64,000 nucleotides of DNA, from positions 33,635,077 to 33,699,076 of the forward strand of contig NC_060233.1 in the NCBI RefSeq assembly GCF_021155775.2, given 5' to 3'. The first letter of the stretch is position 1; the number at the start of each line of letters is the position of its first letter. The notes under the pieces were generated by a model. It was not told where the DNA came from and did not search any database. It saw nothing but the letters and a program-made list of their open reading frames with translations. The position numbers and the translations under genes are program-made. Below are positions 1 to 12,600 of the stretch, one piece after another. Origin of the DNA: Neodiprion pinetum (Eukaryota; Arthropoda; Insecta; Hymenoptera; Diprionidae).

Positions 1-504
1 TTCGATTTTGACTACCAAAATCGACAGAACTTTTTTTAAAACTCACAAAGAACTCCAGAACTATTCAAATGGAATGTATAACTCGAAAAAATAAATCCGA
101 TTTTCGGAAAATTAGGGGCCAAGTTCACAGATGCGACGTCGACGACGTCCGAGAGACGACGGAGAGCGAAACTGTCGGAGACGATGAAATTGTCTCCTTG
201 TAATTAACCTCGTACTCACGCGAAAAGCGAGACGCAGAGTCGGAACTGGGTTACGAGTTACCTCTGTGGCAGTAGTTCCCTGCTTTTCTAGGCTGCACCT
301 ACCCTGCACTCTGGCGTATAATTATTGTCTGCAACCCTTCGCCGACTTTCATCCTCGTTCACCTACTTGCACCCGAGTGTTCGACTCCATTCTTTTCCTC
401 GTTTTTGAAAGGGCGAAACCCGGGTTAACGCGTCGAATAAATCCGCGCGCGCTGTTTTCCCCCTTTCGCTCGAACATTCTTCACGTTATGAAAACCGCTT
501 CCAG
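1..504. other. Left-edge sequence, presumed intron of the mth-like gene
   Basis: No coding exon could be supported. The last part (about 450-504) is pyrimidine-rich and leads into the acceptor at 505, so this is probably intronic. A small perfect hairpin lies at 2-23. Confidence 0.5.
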
Positions 505-736
505 AGTACGGACTTCTCGTCGGTAAGCCGTGCTCGTACGGAATGTACGCGGTACTCAAAGACGAGAAATGGCATCTCGTACCGGAAGGAAAACTACACG
601 TTCCCGGTTACCAAACTTACGGGCATCACCAACACTGCATGGACATGTTCTACAACAGCAGCCTCGGACCGGACGGCCTTTATCCATTTGTGTGCTTCGA
701 GGATCCCCCCCTGGAAGAAAATTACTCCGAGGAGAG
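505..736 (+). CDS. mthl: mth-like exon: C-terminal part of ectodomain
   Basis: A pyrimidine-rich stretch and CTTCCAG precede base 505, and AG|GTGAAA follows base 736. The exon begins with the last two bases of a codon and ends with the first two of another. The peptide has a VGKPCSYG motif and further cysteines, typical of the end of the methuselah ectodomain. The reading frame is closed upstream at 489-491, which supports an acceptor here rather than a start codon. Confidence 0.82.
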
Positions 737-3700
737 GTGAAATTTTACTCACTTTAACCCTTTAATGGGCCGTTGAAAAAAGTCATTATTCTCGAAGAAA
801 ATTGTTGAAACATCGCACTTTTTCGAAATAGGATATTTCAATTTTCACGCCTAAATGAAAAGTTATTCAATTGAAATTATTCAGTGAAAACTTTCTCTAG
901 GGGGCGTTACTATTCGTCAAATTGTTTCAGAACTTTCAGATTGAAATTGAAGAAGATATTTTTAAAAATAATTGTTTCTCTCGTGTAGATAAAATGCTAC
1001 AGTGGCAGCTAAAGGGTTAAATCCACGGTGGCTTGGAAAACTTTGTAAGGAAAATCTTGCCGCGAATATAGATGTGTATGATATATAGTTTGTCTCGGTT
1101 TCGCCAACCTTTTTAACTTCTTTCGGAGAGCTGATTAAAAACCCTTTAGAAGACACCCGTATTATATACGTATAAGGAGACTTCTGCAATCGAAACTCTT
1201 TCCGAAAGTTGACTACGGCTTCGATGTTATACCTTCTTTTTTCTTTCCTTCAGTTTATCACAAATTTGTAAACGAATGAAAGTGAAACTCATTCATTTAT
1301 TTATTTATTCATCTCGCGATCTTGTCGGAAAGCTAACGAAAAATCTTTACGGATAATGCCGTGGAACGTGTTTTTGTAATCACGCAAATTTGTACGTGTA
1401 CAAAGATTTCGGTTTTCTTTTTCTTTTGGAAACTACGGTAATACTCGGTATCGAAAATTCCTAAAATAATTATGAAATCAAAGTTTGAAGTGTTCAGACT
1501 GCTTAGAATAATTGGTAATCGGGGAATTTTTAATATCTGATCTAATTAGAAGGAATTTTTTTTCTTCGTTAAAAGATGGTTTACGTCACGTGGGATATGA
1601 TATTACATCGCGGTAATGAGAAGATAGATCACACGTTATACGTGCAGGGAGGAAATTAGTTTTCTAACGTTGAGCTGGACACGTATGAAGAGAAAAAAAA
1701 AACGGAGAAGACAAAGATCATGTGGGTGTGGCTGATTCGCTCGTTAATAAAGTTTGTCGTTTATAATGTAATTGGTGGACTTACTTGCGGTTAATCACGC
1801 GAGCATTCGCCAGGCGGTTCTCGGTTCATATCACAAATTGACGATAATTATTTTCATCCTATGTATATGACGATGAGAATAGATATAATGAAATTAATAC
1901 CTGTACTCTAGAGGATTTCCTCCCCGCGTTGCGTCATCGTCACTAATCGCCTTTTTATTCATTTATCATGTAGTTTCAACGACTTTCCGTCGTGCCGTTT
2001 TAATCAAACCTCAAACTGCAGCTTCGTTAGTTTTGTTTCATTCGTAAAAACTCTCTCAATTGAACGTGATTTAATTGAAAAACCTCATTGGCACGACGCG
2101 CGTTTTGATTTTGCCATCTTTCTCATCTGTTTTAGAATCTCTTCTTCATCGCTTGTCTCGTTTACATATTCTTCTTTCAACAACACCGAGTCTTAATTCG
2201 ACATTGCCAATTTTCTCATATCTTTTGCCACCTTGTCACGTTGCATTTTTATCAGTCTCCCTCCTTCGAGTAGCAAATAACAAAAACACAAAAAAGGAAA
2301 ATGAAAAATGACCACACGACAGTCTCTTACAACCAGGTTTCACGTGAACGCAGTGCTGCAGACGATCGGCTGTACTTTTCTTCTGGTCACATTGCTGGTT
2401 TACGTATGTCTACCGACTCTGCAAAACCTCCATGGAAAAACCCTCATGTGTCACGTGGGGAGCCTTTTCGTGGCAATGGCTTGTCTCGCCATCGTTGGCG
2501 TCGTAATACCGAACGAGTCTCAAACGCAACGGGAGGATGAAATCGACTTGGAAAACGTCTGCACATTTCTGGGTATGAAATAAGATGATGTCGAGCTGAC
2601 TTTTTTACCTCTAAAATCCCAGCCTCTTTAACGATTGAATGAAGTCATTATTTTACAGTATTTATTGATTATTACAGTCTCGTAAGTTGCGCTATTCAGC
2701 CGCGTAGCAATTTTCGAACAATGAAATTCTTTCTATTCGCCTTACGCCTCTTCGACATCGTTCATCGTGAGTCAGCCGGAAATTAGCGATGATTTAGGTG
2801 CTATTACGTCGCCAAATTTGCAGCCACAACGAGTCTATTATGCAAAAGGCTGTTTTGTTTAACGAATGGTTTCGAGAAAACAGCTCACGCCATATTCCGA
2901 CAGTAATTAACAATCGTTGTCGACCGAGGCTTTTTAACCATTCAATCAGTCCGGTTCAGAAAACGAACGAACCGTTTTTATATTACCGACAATTCTGATC
3001 AGCTTTATCTTTCTTCTATTTCAGGGTACACAATGCTATTCTCTTTCCTATCCGCCTTCTTCTGGCTGAACGTCATGTGCTTTGACATATGGTGGACTTT
3101 CGGGTGAGATATGTGAATGATAATAACGATGATAAATCAAAACCGCGTAAGCTTATTGCCAGAAACGTCCTCGCAAATAATAATGTATCGACACGGTGTC
3201 CAGTGGTCTTGGAAGTCTTTGAGGTCCTGGAAACATCCTTGAATTTTTCTTGTGTCCTGTAAGCTTCTACATTTAACACAGCACCGTGATTGCTAACAAA
3301 AAGCGAGACGATTCTCTTTCTCAGTTTGCGTACTCGATATTACCGCCCATCGACATTTAACGTCCGTTTGTTTTCCACTTGCGTTGACAAACGAGCTGAC
3401 CTCATTCTCGCGCTGCAGCTCCGTAATTCCGTCCCATCGTATCCATCAGAACTATACGTCTCTAGCCGGGAAAACAATTACGTTTTATAAAGTTTGTTTA
3501 TGTGTTCAGCTGCGTCGGCGGAAGCAGAGCCGAGAATGAGATACAAGCCAGCGAGATTTTGAACGCAAAATCTTCGTGCGAGTCAAAAGTTTGTGTAGTT
3601 GGATGCAAAAATAGATCCGTGATTTATGGAGCTAGGCTCACTCATCTCCTGACAAAAAGTTTCTTCTCTTAATGTCGCCTCGTCACTTTACGTTACAAAT

Positions 3701-6444
3701 TCGTAAGGCAAATAAGCCCAAGAAAGGTTAAAACCTCTTCGTAACACTTACATTAGATCCGTACGTAAACAAAAATCGAAACGCGCCTGAATCACGCCTA
3801 TATACGTATACGTCTACATTAAACATTCAACATACAACGTAGTTCGTCATCCCTTTATTAGATCTCTGAGGCATTCGGGAAGGACGAACACCAAGAGGCA
3901 GGAGGACCATAAACGGTTCATGTTCTATTGCCTCTATGCGTGGGGCTTTGCGGTAATATTTGTCATCGTCGCTATCGCCGCTGATTACACAGAATTTTTA
4001 CCTGCTCAACTGCGCCCCGGAATGGGGGTTCAGCGATGCTGGTTCTCAAGTGAGTGCATTTGATATCAGTATAAACGCACAACTGATCGGATAAGATACG
4101 GATTGGTACTCGATTTTGTACCAGACTGTGGAATTTAAAGCGACACGATTGCTTCTCATCCGATGACACGGTTTGGAAGGCGGTTTTTTTTCTTTTTTTC
4201 TTTTTTTTATCGCGAGACGCGTAAGCCGACCGTGCAGGAAATGTCCGGATGGAAGTCAGCTGCAAAGACGGTTCCTCTCTTTTTCTCGGTCGGTTCCTTC
4301 CGGCGAATCAGGGGTAAATAATGAGCGGCACTAATTGTAACCAGAGAATCGGGGGTCATTAGTACACGAATCAGTTCCTTGGTTGTAGCGGGTTCGCCGA
4401 ACGTTCAATTTTTCTTTCCGACTTCTTGCTTTGATTTTAATTGATTGGAGTGAAAGAAAAAGGGAGAGTAATTTTTTTACCCGGGATGTATTTGAGGTGA
4501 CTTGATGCCGGTTTTTTCGTTTATCGTTCCTCCCTCGATTCAGTCTTCCCAGAACCCGGGTTGGCTAACCGTGTGTTTGTTATATCGTTTTAAAAACAAC
4601 ATCCGTTGACACCGGACACTTCAACGATTCAACAAACAGATTTCTCCCTAAACACAGATTCGGTAATAGTTCCACGAATGTTTAAGTTATCCTCTCAAGT
4701 ATTCGGAGAATTTCTACGTGACTTGAACAATATTAGCAGAGTCATGTCGCACGACCCAACCATTAGTTGAAACATAATTAAGCGCTCTTTTGCCGATGTT
4801 TTAATTTCTCTGAATCTGAACAATTTTTTCATATCTTACGCTCTGTCCAAGCGATGTCAAGAAGATATAGCCAAAAAATATGCAAAAACCTGGTTCTGTT
4901 GCGACTGATTATATGTTGTTCGTATAAAGTTCATTGAAAACGCTGAAGAAATGAGAGACAAAGAATTGGGGTACTAACGGGTGTCGTGAAAAGAAAAATA
5001 AAAAAACTGTTCGGTAACCCTTTATTAGAACCTGAAAGGCACTAAACTTCTGCAAAAAATAAAGAGCACCTAATTATGCTGTGCGTCACGTCCACTTTTT
5101 CTAAAATAGTTGTGCTGATACTACGCACGATCCGAAGTTTTTCCCAGAGTGCATCAGCCGGCTGATTGCGTATTAAACTTTCGACGAGTAATCGGAGCAA
5201 GCGATTGCTTCTTCATTTACCAATTCCGTTCGATTAATTAACAGACATTTTTCGCCACGGGGATCTTTCTCGGAGGCAGTTAATTGTCTCCCTTTCAAAT
5301 ATTATACGAGCCTTTCGTTCGCCGCTCGTTTCGCGAATCAATATTCCATGAAAAATCGATGATCTTCAATTTACGTTATTTCCGTGCGAATGACGCCGGT
5401 TCGTTCTATGCTATTCGATGTAGCGATAAAACACGACGTTCCTTCCCGCAGTGCAAATAATACGCTGTTATATCGGCTAGCGAAGCACAGGCGGCAATCA
5501 ACTTCAATAAGCAGTTCATTAATTTTTACCACCGCAAACTCATTACTTTCCTTTACGTGTCATTTAGGCGGCTACAGCTTCCATGGTGAGATATTATTTT
5601 TCACCGGTCCGGTCTCGATCCAGCTTATCGTTAACGTCGTCCTGTTCATTCTTACGGCCAGGAGGTGTAGCATGGTCAAAGCCGACATCCAGCGACGAGT
5701 TAAAATGAACACGTCAGATTCCAGGAGCCGCAGGTTTCACGCTGACAAAAATAAGTAAGATTCACGGACGTCGATACCCTTCACGTCAGTTCTTATCGTT
5801 CACTGTTCGTCTTATTGTTGTTCGTCCGTCTCGTTTCTCGTCGTTCTCTTCTCCGCGCGGATGATCTCAAAGTTCGAAAAGTCTGAAAAAACCCGAAAGA
5901 TGTTATTCGGAGTGGATTTATCAACCGGAGGAAATGCCTTGTTACTTATGAACTCGAGTCAATCAATAAGATGCAACATCGAGGGGAACAGGTCCGCTAA
6001 ACTGACGTGAAAAGCCAGCACGATGTGTGCATGGAAGCGTGTTTGTCGGCTCGAAGCGCGACGCGAGACGGAGAAGAATGTCCCGAATAAGCGAATACCT
6101 AACCGAATTGCAGATTGATCCTGAATGTTAAGCTCTTCGTCGTAATGGGGATATCCTGGATTCTCGAGGTGATATCCTACTTCCTCAACCACTATCTGAC
6201 GAACGTCAGTTGGAAAACGGAGTTCTTCTGTGTATCGGACGTCTTCAATTGCCTCCAGGGTCTTATGATATTCGTGCTCTTCGTACTGAAGAAGAAGGTC
6301 CTTCACGCGTTGCGACGGAAGTTCGCAAAGGGTGTCGAAAGCCGTCAATGCAGCACCGCCGGTGTTCACGATCCGTACAGAGTCAGGAAGAGCCCCAGCA
6401 CCAGCACGATACTCTCCACGTTTGCTGTCAGCTCTTCGCCTTGA
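505..6444 (+). CDS. mthl: Methuselah-like seven-transmembrane receptor, 3' part (six exons)
   Basis: This is a class B (secretin-type) GPCR of the insect methuselah family, expected in the plasma membrane, where family members bind peptide-like ligands and signal through G proteins. Six exons join in frame: 505-736, 2337-2572, 3025-3103, 3862-4049, 5568-5754 and 6114-6444, giving 416 residues plus a stop. The first exon carries the end of the cysteine-containing ectodomain (GKPCSYG, HQHCMD, FVCFED). TM1 and TM2 are in exon 2, TM3 (ending WWTFG) in exon 3, TM4 in exon 4, TM5 in exon 5, and TM6 and TM7 in exon 6. The CWFS motif before TM5 is formed at the exon 4/5 junction. All introns are GT-AG and all phases agree. 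The signal peptide and most of the ectodomain are missing because the gene runs off the left edge. The ligand and exact orthologue cannot be told from sequence. Confidence 0.9.
2337..2572 (+). CDS. mthl: mth-like exon: TM1 and TM2
   Basis: The acceptor is ACCAG before 2337 and the donor is GTATGA after 2572. The exon encodes two hydrophobic segments joined by the short cytoplasmic loop LQNLHGKTLMCH, matching TM1, loop and TM2 of methuselah-type receptors. Its first base completes an arginine codon from the previous exon. Confidence 0.9.
3025..3103 (+). CDS. mthl: mth-like exon: TM3
   Basis: A short 79-bp exon with acceptor TTTCAG and donor GTGAGA. It encodes YTMLFSFLSAFFWLNVMCF followed by DIWWTFG, the TM3 pattern of this family. 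It is too short to stand out as an ORF and was placed from the splice sites and phase. Confidence 0.88.
3862..4049 (+). CDS. mthl: mth-like exon: TM4 and extracellular loop 2
   Basis: The acceptor is TTATTAG and the donor is GTGAGT. It encodes a basic intracellular loop (TNTKRQEDHKRF), a hydrophobic TM4 (FYCLYAWGFAVIFVIV) and a loop with GVQRCWF, whose cysteine is expected to pair with the top of TM3 in class B receptors. Confidence 0.88.
5568..5754 (+). CDS. mthl: mth-like exon: TM5 and intracellular loop 3
   Basis: The acceptor is CATTTAG and the donor is GTAAGA. It encodes TM5 (FFTGPVSIQLIVNVVLFILT) and a basic loop with many Arg and Lys residues. An upstream in-frame extension to 5384 exists but lies in the intron, since the upstream acceptor and phase fit only position 5568. 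Confidence 0.88.
6114..6444 (+). CDS. mthl: mth-like last exon: TM6, TM7 and C-terminal tail
   Basis: The acceptor is AATTGCAG. It encodes TM6 (KLFVVMGISWILEVISYFL), TM7 (CLQGLMIFVLFVLK) and a short basic, serine-rich tail ending at TGA 6442-6444. GISW and LQGLMIF are characteristic of TM6 and TM7 in methuselah-like receptors. The cytoplasmic tail is about 50 residues, Arg-rich first and then Ser/Thr-rich. Confidence 0.92.
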
Positions 6445-7166
6445 TTGCAGGGAGAAAATGAAATGAAACAAGAGCGTTTCCTTTTACGCGGACCGCGGTA
6501 GTCAATTTGCCAGATTGCGGGCAAAGGTTCAGGGAACAGGAAATTTATTATTTCAAGGGATCTCACCCGTTGTGGCAAGAAAGCCAAAGAAAAGGTCAAA
6601 CCTGATTTGAACAGTCGATTTATCGATTCCGGGGAATTCTGAATGTCAGAGTCTTCCAGGAGCCAGATATTTTTGCGTTTCTACTCAACGAAACGATAAT
6701 GATTATTCAATTTTCTCTCAGTCTTTACACTCGGCAAATATTAGAACTTCGGTTGACTCGAAGAATTGCAGAATATTTGATATTCGGTGGTTTGATTTAA
6801 ATTTGAGCCAAAGAAACTTACTCGGTTCAACTACTTAGTATACATATACGTTTAATATAGTTGAATTTACATCCAGCTCGTTTCTAAACATTTGTAAATA
6901 ATTTAAAATAGATGTAATGTTAATTTTTTTATAATACTTATACCATACGTATAACGTCGTGCGTGAAATTGCAGTGATTTGTGGACGTCGGGAAGCTTCG
7001 GGAGATATATCTGCTTGAAAGAAAAGAAAAGAGAGGGGAAAGAAAATTGAAAATTATGTCAATAGTCACACGATGCTAACAGTAATTTAAAGATTATGAA
7101 TCATAATTTTATTACACGTACGTATGTATAATTACATATACACAATACATATACGCTTACATTCTC

Positions 7167-7172
7167 AATAAA
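7167..7172 (+). terminator. Candidate poly(A) signal of the mth-like gene
   Basis: AATAAA occurs about 720 bases after the receptor stop codon, in AT-rich sequence. It is the clearest canonical hexamer I noticed downstream. Without transcript data it is only a candidate. Confidence 0.3.
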
Positions 7173-7318
7173 TGTTACCATTCGTATTTTTTTTTTTATT
7201 CGTGAAGTATTGTTTCATTTTACTTTCTGCGTTTTCCTTTCCATGCACGTTTTTTCTTGCTCACTTTTCCTTCTGCATCGCTACTACTAGTCTTCTTTTT
7301 CTTTTTAGCTCATATTTG

Positions 7319-7349
7319 CGTGTGTGTATGTGTGTGTGTGTGTATATAT
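7319..7349. repeat. (TG)n microsatellite
   Basis: Alternating TG dinucleotides with one TA interruption, grading into TA repeats at the right end. Confidence 0.85.
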
Positions 7350-9124
7350 CTTTACCTTTTCCCCTTTTCGAACGGTCAAGTTCAACTTCGATGTAACTTT
7401 CCAGCCCAAGTGATATTATGAATAGTAGAATACACACGCGTGTACTTTTCTACAATTTGATGAATATATCGGAACAATAATAATATAAATACATACAATC
7501 CGTACTAACGAACTAACACAAATTCTGGGTTAAAATCATGATGAAATTATATTAGAATAGGGTTCTCATATTATTTCAGTCAGAAATTTCTTACTTGCGC
7601 ACAATCGTTTTCACAGGTTTGACGATTGCTTCTCGTATTATTCATTCGTTTCAACACAATTCAATTGAATAATACGTGTAATCATAACGTACCTTTATTC
7701 GTTTAACGATAATTATACCGTATAGTTTTGTTAGGCAATTATTCGTCAAGTTGATGGAGTGCGTATACCCTACTTTAATTAATTTCTATTCTACGCGCTG
7801 TAAATCATATAGGCTACGAAGTAGGAGGGAAAAGAAAATAATCTAAAGCTACATACATCAACCTTCGTGTAAGGGAGGAGTGTACGTTACGTATATATGT
7901 ACATAGGTTGTAATACAAACGCATGTCGCTTGAGAACAAACATGCTTGGGAACGTCTGTAACGCTACTAATTAATACCTGTGCGAACAATAAGGTATAAC
8001 ATGAATGTTCACGTAAATACGTCAGAAGTAAGTTATACAATTATCGATCGCAAATCTGCACTCGAATATATACAACCGTTTGTTTTACGCAGTTAAGCAC
8101 TTACCTGTAACGAGCTGCCAAACTGTTCAAAATTTTACGTACCTGCGTATTATTTTTTATTATTATCAGTGTTATTATTATTATTCTTATTTTTCATATT
8201 CGTATTAGTAACTTATCCTGAAACGGTGATAATTTACGTATGTTTATAACAAGCTGATATGATATTGAGTAATTTTAGACAGTTTCCATAATGGAAGGAA
8301 AATAATTTGAAAAATTGATTTTTCGAACTTGCAGACAATTTAACCGTTTGTCAGCAGTTTCCGTGAATACATTCCGTAAGTCAAAAATTAGCTGGGAATG
8401 TTATACGAGCCACAGGTACAAATTCCCTTTGGTCGCATACATGCGGTCAAAAATTCGCTCTAACATTACAAGTAAACATTATGATTCCAAATATTTGTTT
8501 CATCGACTCCGATGTTACGGATAAAGTTTTTTTGATCACTTTAATGAGTGAAATGTATGATATATCAAACGTACTAATCGCTGTGTACACGCTGATGTGA
8601 TGTAATAATTATTCGCTATTATTACGCATGAAGTGTGCAACCGAGAAAAGCTTAATCGCACCCGGAAACATCCCGAACTTTTAAACACAGTCCCGGACCC
8701 CTCGAAGTGTTTTAAGGCAATGACGAGAAGAGTTACGGCAGCTCATCTTCGTCGTGGAAAATGTAAAAACGCCGACGAATCGAGTCGAGGAACAAAAGCC
8801 TGATGCGATCCGACGGACGCAGCTTAAAGCTGCGACAATAACGATACAACGACGACGTCGCGGTGACGATAAATTACTGCAGAGAATGATAATTTGACGA
8901 GTTTAACAACGGCGGCGGTTAAACGTACACGGTCACGTGGTTAGGTAATAATACGGAGAATGACGATTTAAAAGGGGAACGATCAGCGAGAGTTTCAGCT
9001 TCCCCTTTTAACTCTCCCCCTGATTTACGGATGCGCCGACAAACTCGTTACAGGTATATTCTCGAACAAGGCCCTCCGCGAGCTTCTTCCTTCGAATCGT
9101 ATTCGGTGAGAGAGTCGTCGCCCG

Positions 9125-9658
9125 TCAGGGTTTCGTCTCCTCGGCGGCGTCCTCCTCCTCCATGTCGATCTCCTCGTTTATTATCGATATATCTCGCATC
9201 GAGGGGCGTCGTATCCTGTTCCACTCCTCGGGCTGCTCGGCGGCTCGCGTCTTTGTAAGAAGCCTGGGACCTGTAAGGGTTATAATGATCGCGCCGATCG
9301 GCGCCGTTATCAGGATCGACAGGATGCAGAGCATCAGGACGGTCTCTCCGTATTCCGTCTGCTCGGCGTCGTCGGCGGAAACTTGCTCGAGCGGCGTCGG
9401 GCCCAGCGCCGCCTGAACCGTCGCCTTTGCCATCAGGGACAGGGACACGAACACCTTTTCCTTCATGTTCAGGTTCGAGCCGATCGAGACGACCAGCGTC
9501 ACCAGGATGCGGATCACTATGCCCGCCACCAGAACCCCGATTCCCAGGTAGACCGTCGTGCCGTTCAATTCGTTGATCTTTATTTGGGTGCCCGTTATAC
9601 CGAAGAGGATCGGCTCGAATATCATCCAGAATATCTCGAAGGCCGTTGCAACTGGATT
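9125..9658 (-). CDS. Nha: Nha coding exon 6: final helices and acidic tail
   Basis: The acceptor is TTCGCAG. It encodes FWMIFEPILFGITGTQI, IVIRILVTLVVSIG and MAKATVQAALGP, all conserved in SLC9B proteins, then a last helix (ILSILITAPIGAIIITL). The cytoplasmic tail is rich in Glu and Asp and ends at TGA 9125-9127. Confidence 0.94.
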   Translation of the reverse strand, partial: NPVATAFEIFWMIFEPILFGITGTQIKINELNGTTVYLGIGVLVAGIVIRILVTLVVSIGSNLNMKEKVFVSLSLMAKATVQAALGPTPLEQVSADDAEQTEYGETVLMLCILSILITAPIGAIIITLTGPRLLTKTRAAEQPEEWNRIRRPSMRDISIINEEIDMEEEDAAEETKP

Positions 9659-12600
9659 CTGCGAACACACGAACGCGCGTTTCGTTAAGAATTTATTGTC
9701 GCGTGGCATGGAAACGCTCGAGTCGAGTGACGGGTGTGTGATATGGGGAATTCCGCGTGAAACCCTCACCATTTTTCATTTTGTTTAGAAATTTTTCCAC
9801 AATTGTTACAGCTCTGAAACAGTCTTTATTTATAAATATTGAGAGCGGTTTTGAAAAGGATCTTTTTAAAACTCTCGAAAACTCTGTTTTTTCCGAAAAT
9901 TTCGAGAGCGAGTCAATAACGGGCAAATTTTATTTCTATTTTTTTTTTCAGTACCTAGTTTTTTTTTTATCAACTAAAATATCGTTTAAACGTTTGTGTA
10001 TAAACTTCCAAAAACTATGAAAATTTCGATTTTTCACTTGGAACATTTCGAGACCGGTTTCGTTATGGAGTCGATAAAAAAAAGTTGAATTTGACAAAGA
10101 AATAGAGAAAAATCGCTCCATAACGGAATCGATCTTGAAGTGTTCCAAATGAATAGTAGAAATTTTGAGAATTTTTCGAGAGATTTCGGACCGTTCAAAC
10201 AACGTTTTAATTGATCAAAAAATTAAAAGTGCTGACAAGAATGGGAAAAATCCGTCCATCGTGGCACGATCGTGAAATGTTTGGAATATAAAATCCAGTT
10301 GCTGAGAATTGTTTTGAAAATTTTAAAAAAGATCCTATTCAAAATCACTTTAAATATTTATAAATAATTGAGCAGTTGAATAAGAGATATGAAAAAATTC
10401 AAGATGATGTTTTAGAGTTGAGACAATTGCAGAAGACACGTTTCTTTTTCGGTAGATTAGGAGTAGACAATGTATTTGATGTTTAGGATAGACAAGATTA
10501 GTCAGACCCGTATATCGATGACAATTAGTTGGCAGATATATTGTTGCTTGGATCAGTTCGGTTGCGCATTATTCAGATAAACGTTAATTGTAAATCACGA
10601 AAGCCCGGTTCCAAACTTTGGGAAACTCTGTTGTTACACTTGCTTATCCTTCATTAGACTAGCCGTGAAAATCGTGCTTGCGCTGTAAGGCAATGCCTGT
10701 AATAACAGACGGAAAAGTGCTAGTATTACTTTTCCCTGTAATATAATTGTCAGTTTACAAATTGATTTTTCAACCTTGCGACGGTGTTCGTACGCTTTCA
10801 GCGATACTTTCGGGTTCGCTAACTGTGTACGCAAAATTGAGGGTTTACATACCGAGAGAGAATCCCGCAGAGGAGAATATCGAGTGTAAAATTATTCCCG
10901 AGAAAATTGAATTTCAAGTTTCATTTTAAACGGATTATTCCAGCTTTCACCCTTCTAAATTCGAAAATTTGATCACAGCGGGATTCAAATTTGGCAACAA
11001 GCAGCCTATAGTTGTCATCGAAGTTCAACAGATTTTCAAACTTTCAGTCACCTACGTATTTCCGAGTTTTTTAAAATTATTTTTCTCATCTCGCGGCGTT
11101 GTTTCCGGTATCTCTGTTGGACCAAGCGCCTGAGCGTTATGAATTTCGCTACGAGATTCCTTCTGATTGTAATCGAAACTAATGCGAGCCCGCAAATTTG
11201 CGAAACGTCGAGCACACACATCGAGCCGTAGCAGCCGTGCACCGCGTTCGCCAAATTACACACTTCCGTGGACACGTGTAGGTATGTAGAACAAGGTACG
11301 AATAGGTAATGGCGCGATGAAACCTCTGCTCCGAATTGACGGTTGGGATTTCCCTTGCGTATTTACCCATCTCAATTACGATTTCGCTCTCGCCACGAAC
11401 GGACCTGGGCCATATATACCTATAGTGCCTTATACAGCAATTGATTATACACGGTGCAATACACGCGATATTCGACAACGCAGTTCTGCAACGAACGCCT
11501 CCTTCAAATAAAAATATTACAGATATCGAGGTTTTGACGTGCCGAATCTGTATCTTCTTTCCATTTTTTCCTGTCACGTATATATTACGTAATATACATT
11601 TTTTTTTATCGCTCGAAGTTTGGTATTTGTTGCGTTTGGTTTTTGCTTTAACACTACTTCAGTCTATTTAAATAGTATCTGTACACACAGAACCAGTTCT
11701 AACTTGTCGAAAGAGAAAGAAAGTTATCGTTTAACTGGAAAACAATTCGAATTATACCAGTATATAGATTTTCTGACGATTTCAATATTTAAATTTTTCA
11801 ACTATAAAAATTTTTTTTTATGAACCTTTTTGTTATCCTTAGTGATTGATTATAATTTGTAAACAAAAATAGCGTCTTATTAAGAGGGGGGGGGGGGGGA
11901 CAGCTTGGACGGTCTAAAATCATACCTATTTTTAGGATTTAAAAAAAAAAATAATATGATAACAATTGGAGCAATTTGAGTATAAGGGATTTATTATTTA
12001 TTGTTTCAAGAATGTTTAATAAATTTCCTTTCAAGAGCCTCAAATCTATTATAACTACACATAATAACAAGAAGGAGGAAAAAAAAGTTGTTTTTTTTGA
12101 AGACCAGTGTAATCGTCAGACGACCACCCGTGCAATTTAACACTTTGGAAAGTGAATAACACTGCATGGTTTTTTTCTATTCCTTTTTATTTTTAATCGT
12201 CCGCTCGAACCTGAGGAAAAATTTCACCTCGTCTGTAATTGTTCAGGTAGATTATACGTGAGTGATTATATCAAACCGATGCAGATGAGGAAAGTAGCGT
12301 AAAGTGCAGTTTTAATGGTACGTCGGTCTTTTTTCCTTCTCCGTGTTTTTTTTTTTTTTTTATTTATTATTTTATTTTGTTTTTAAGGGGGGGGGGGGGG
12401 TCTGCTCTCGATCCACTTCATTAACCTTATCGGCCCCAACTTGGTTGATTAAAAAGTTTTTCCGCCAGCCTCGGCACTAATATATATGTATAGTATACGT
12501 ATATATACGCACCTACGTATATTGTGTTATACGTATGTATATACGTATATATATATGTGTAGTAAATAACGGATGAGTTTATTAATTTAATAATTCGCCG

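Larger units (their letters stand above)
737..5567 (+). other. Introns of the mth-like gene
   Basis: Four introns lie in this range: 737-2336, 2573-3024, 3104-3861 and 4050-5567; a fifth is at 5755-6113. They are AT-rich. I see no further exon, RNA gene or recognisable mobile element in them. Confidence 0.7.
6445..9124. other. Tail-to-tail intergenic region
   Basis: This region separates the 3' ends of the receptor gene (plus) and the antiporter gene (minus). It should contain both 3' UTRs. It is AT-rich, with a TG/TA microsatellite at 7319-7349 and TAT-type triplets around 8150-8205. No other gene is visible. Confidence 0.6.

Noticed and set aside
5959..6471. 170-residue minus-strand ORF
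   Set aside because: Antisense to the last mth-like exon, whose plus-strand frame encodes TM6 and TM7.
9048..9668. 206-residue minus-strand ORF
   Set aside because: An out-of-frame shadow of the last antiporter exon, rich in Arg, Asp and Gly with no domain.
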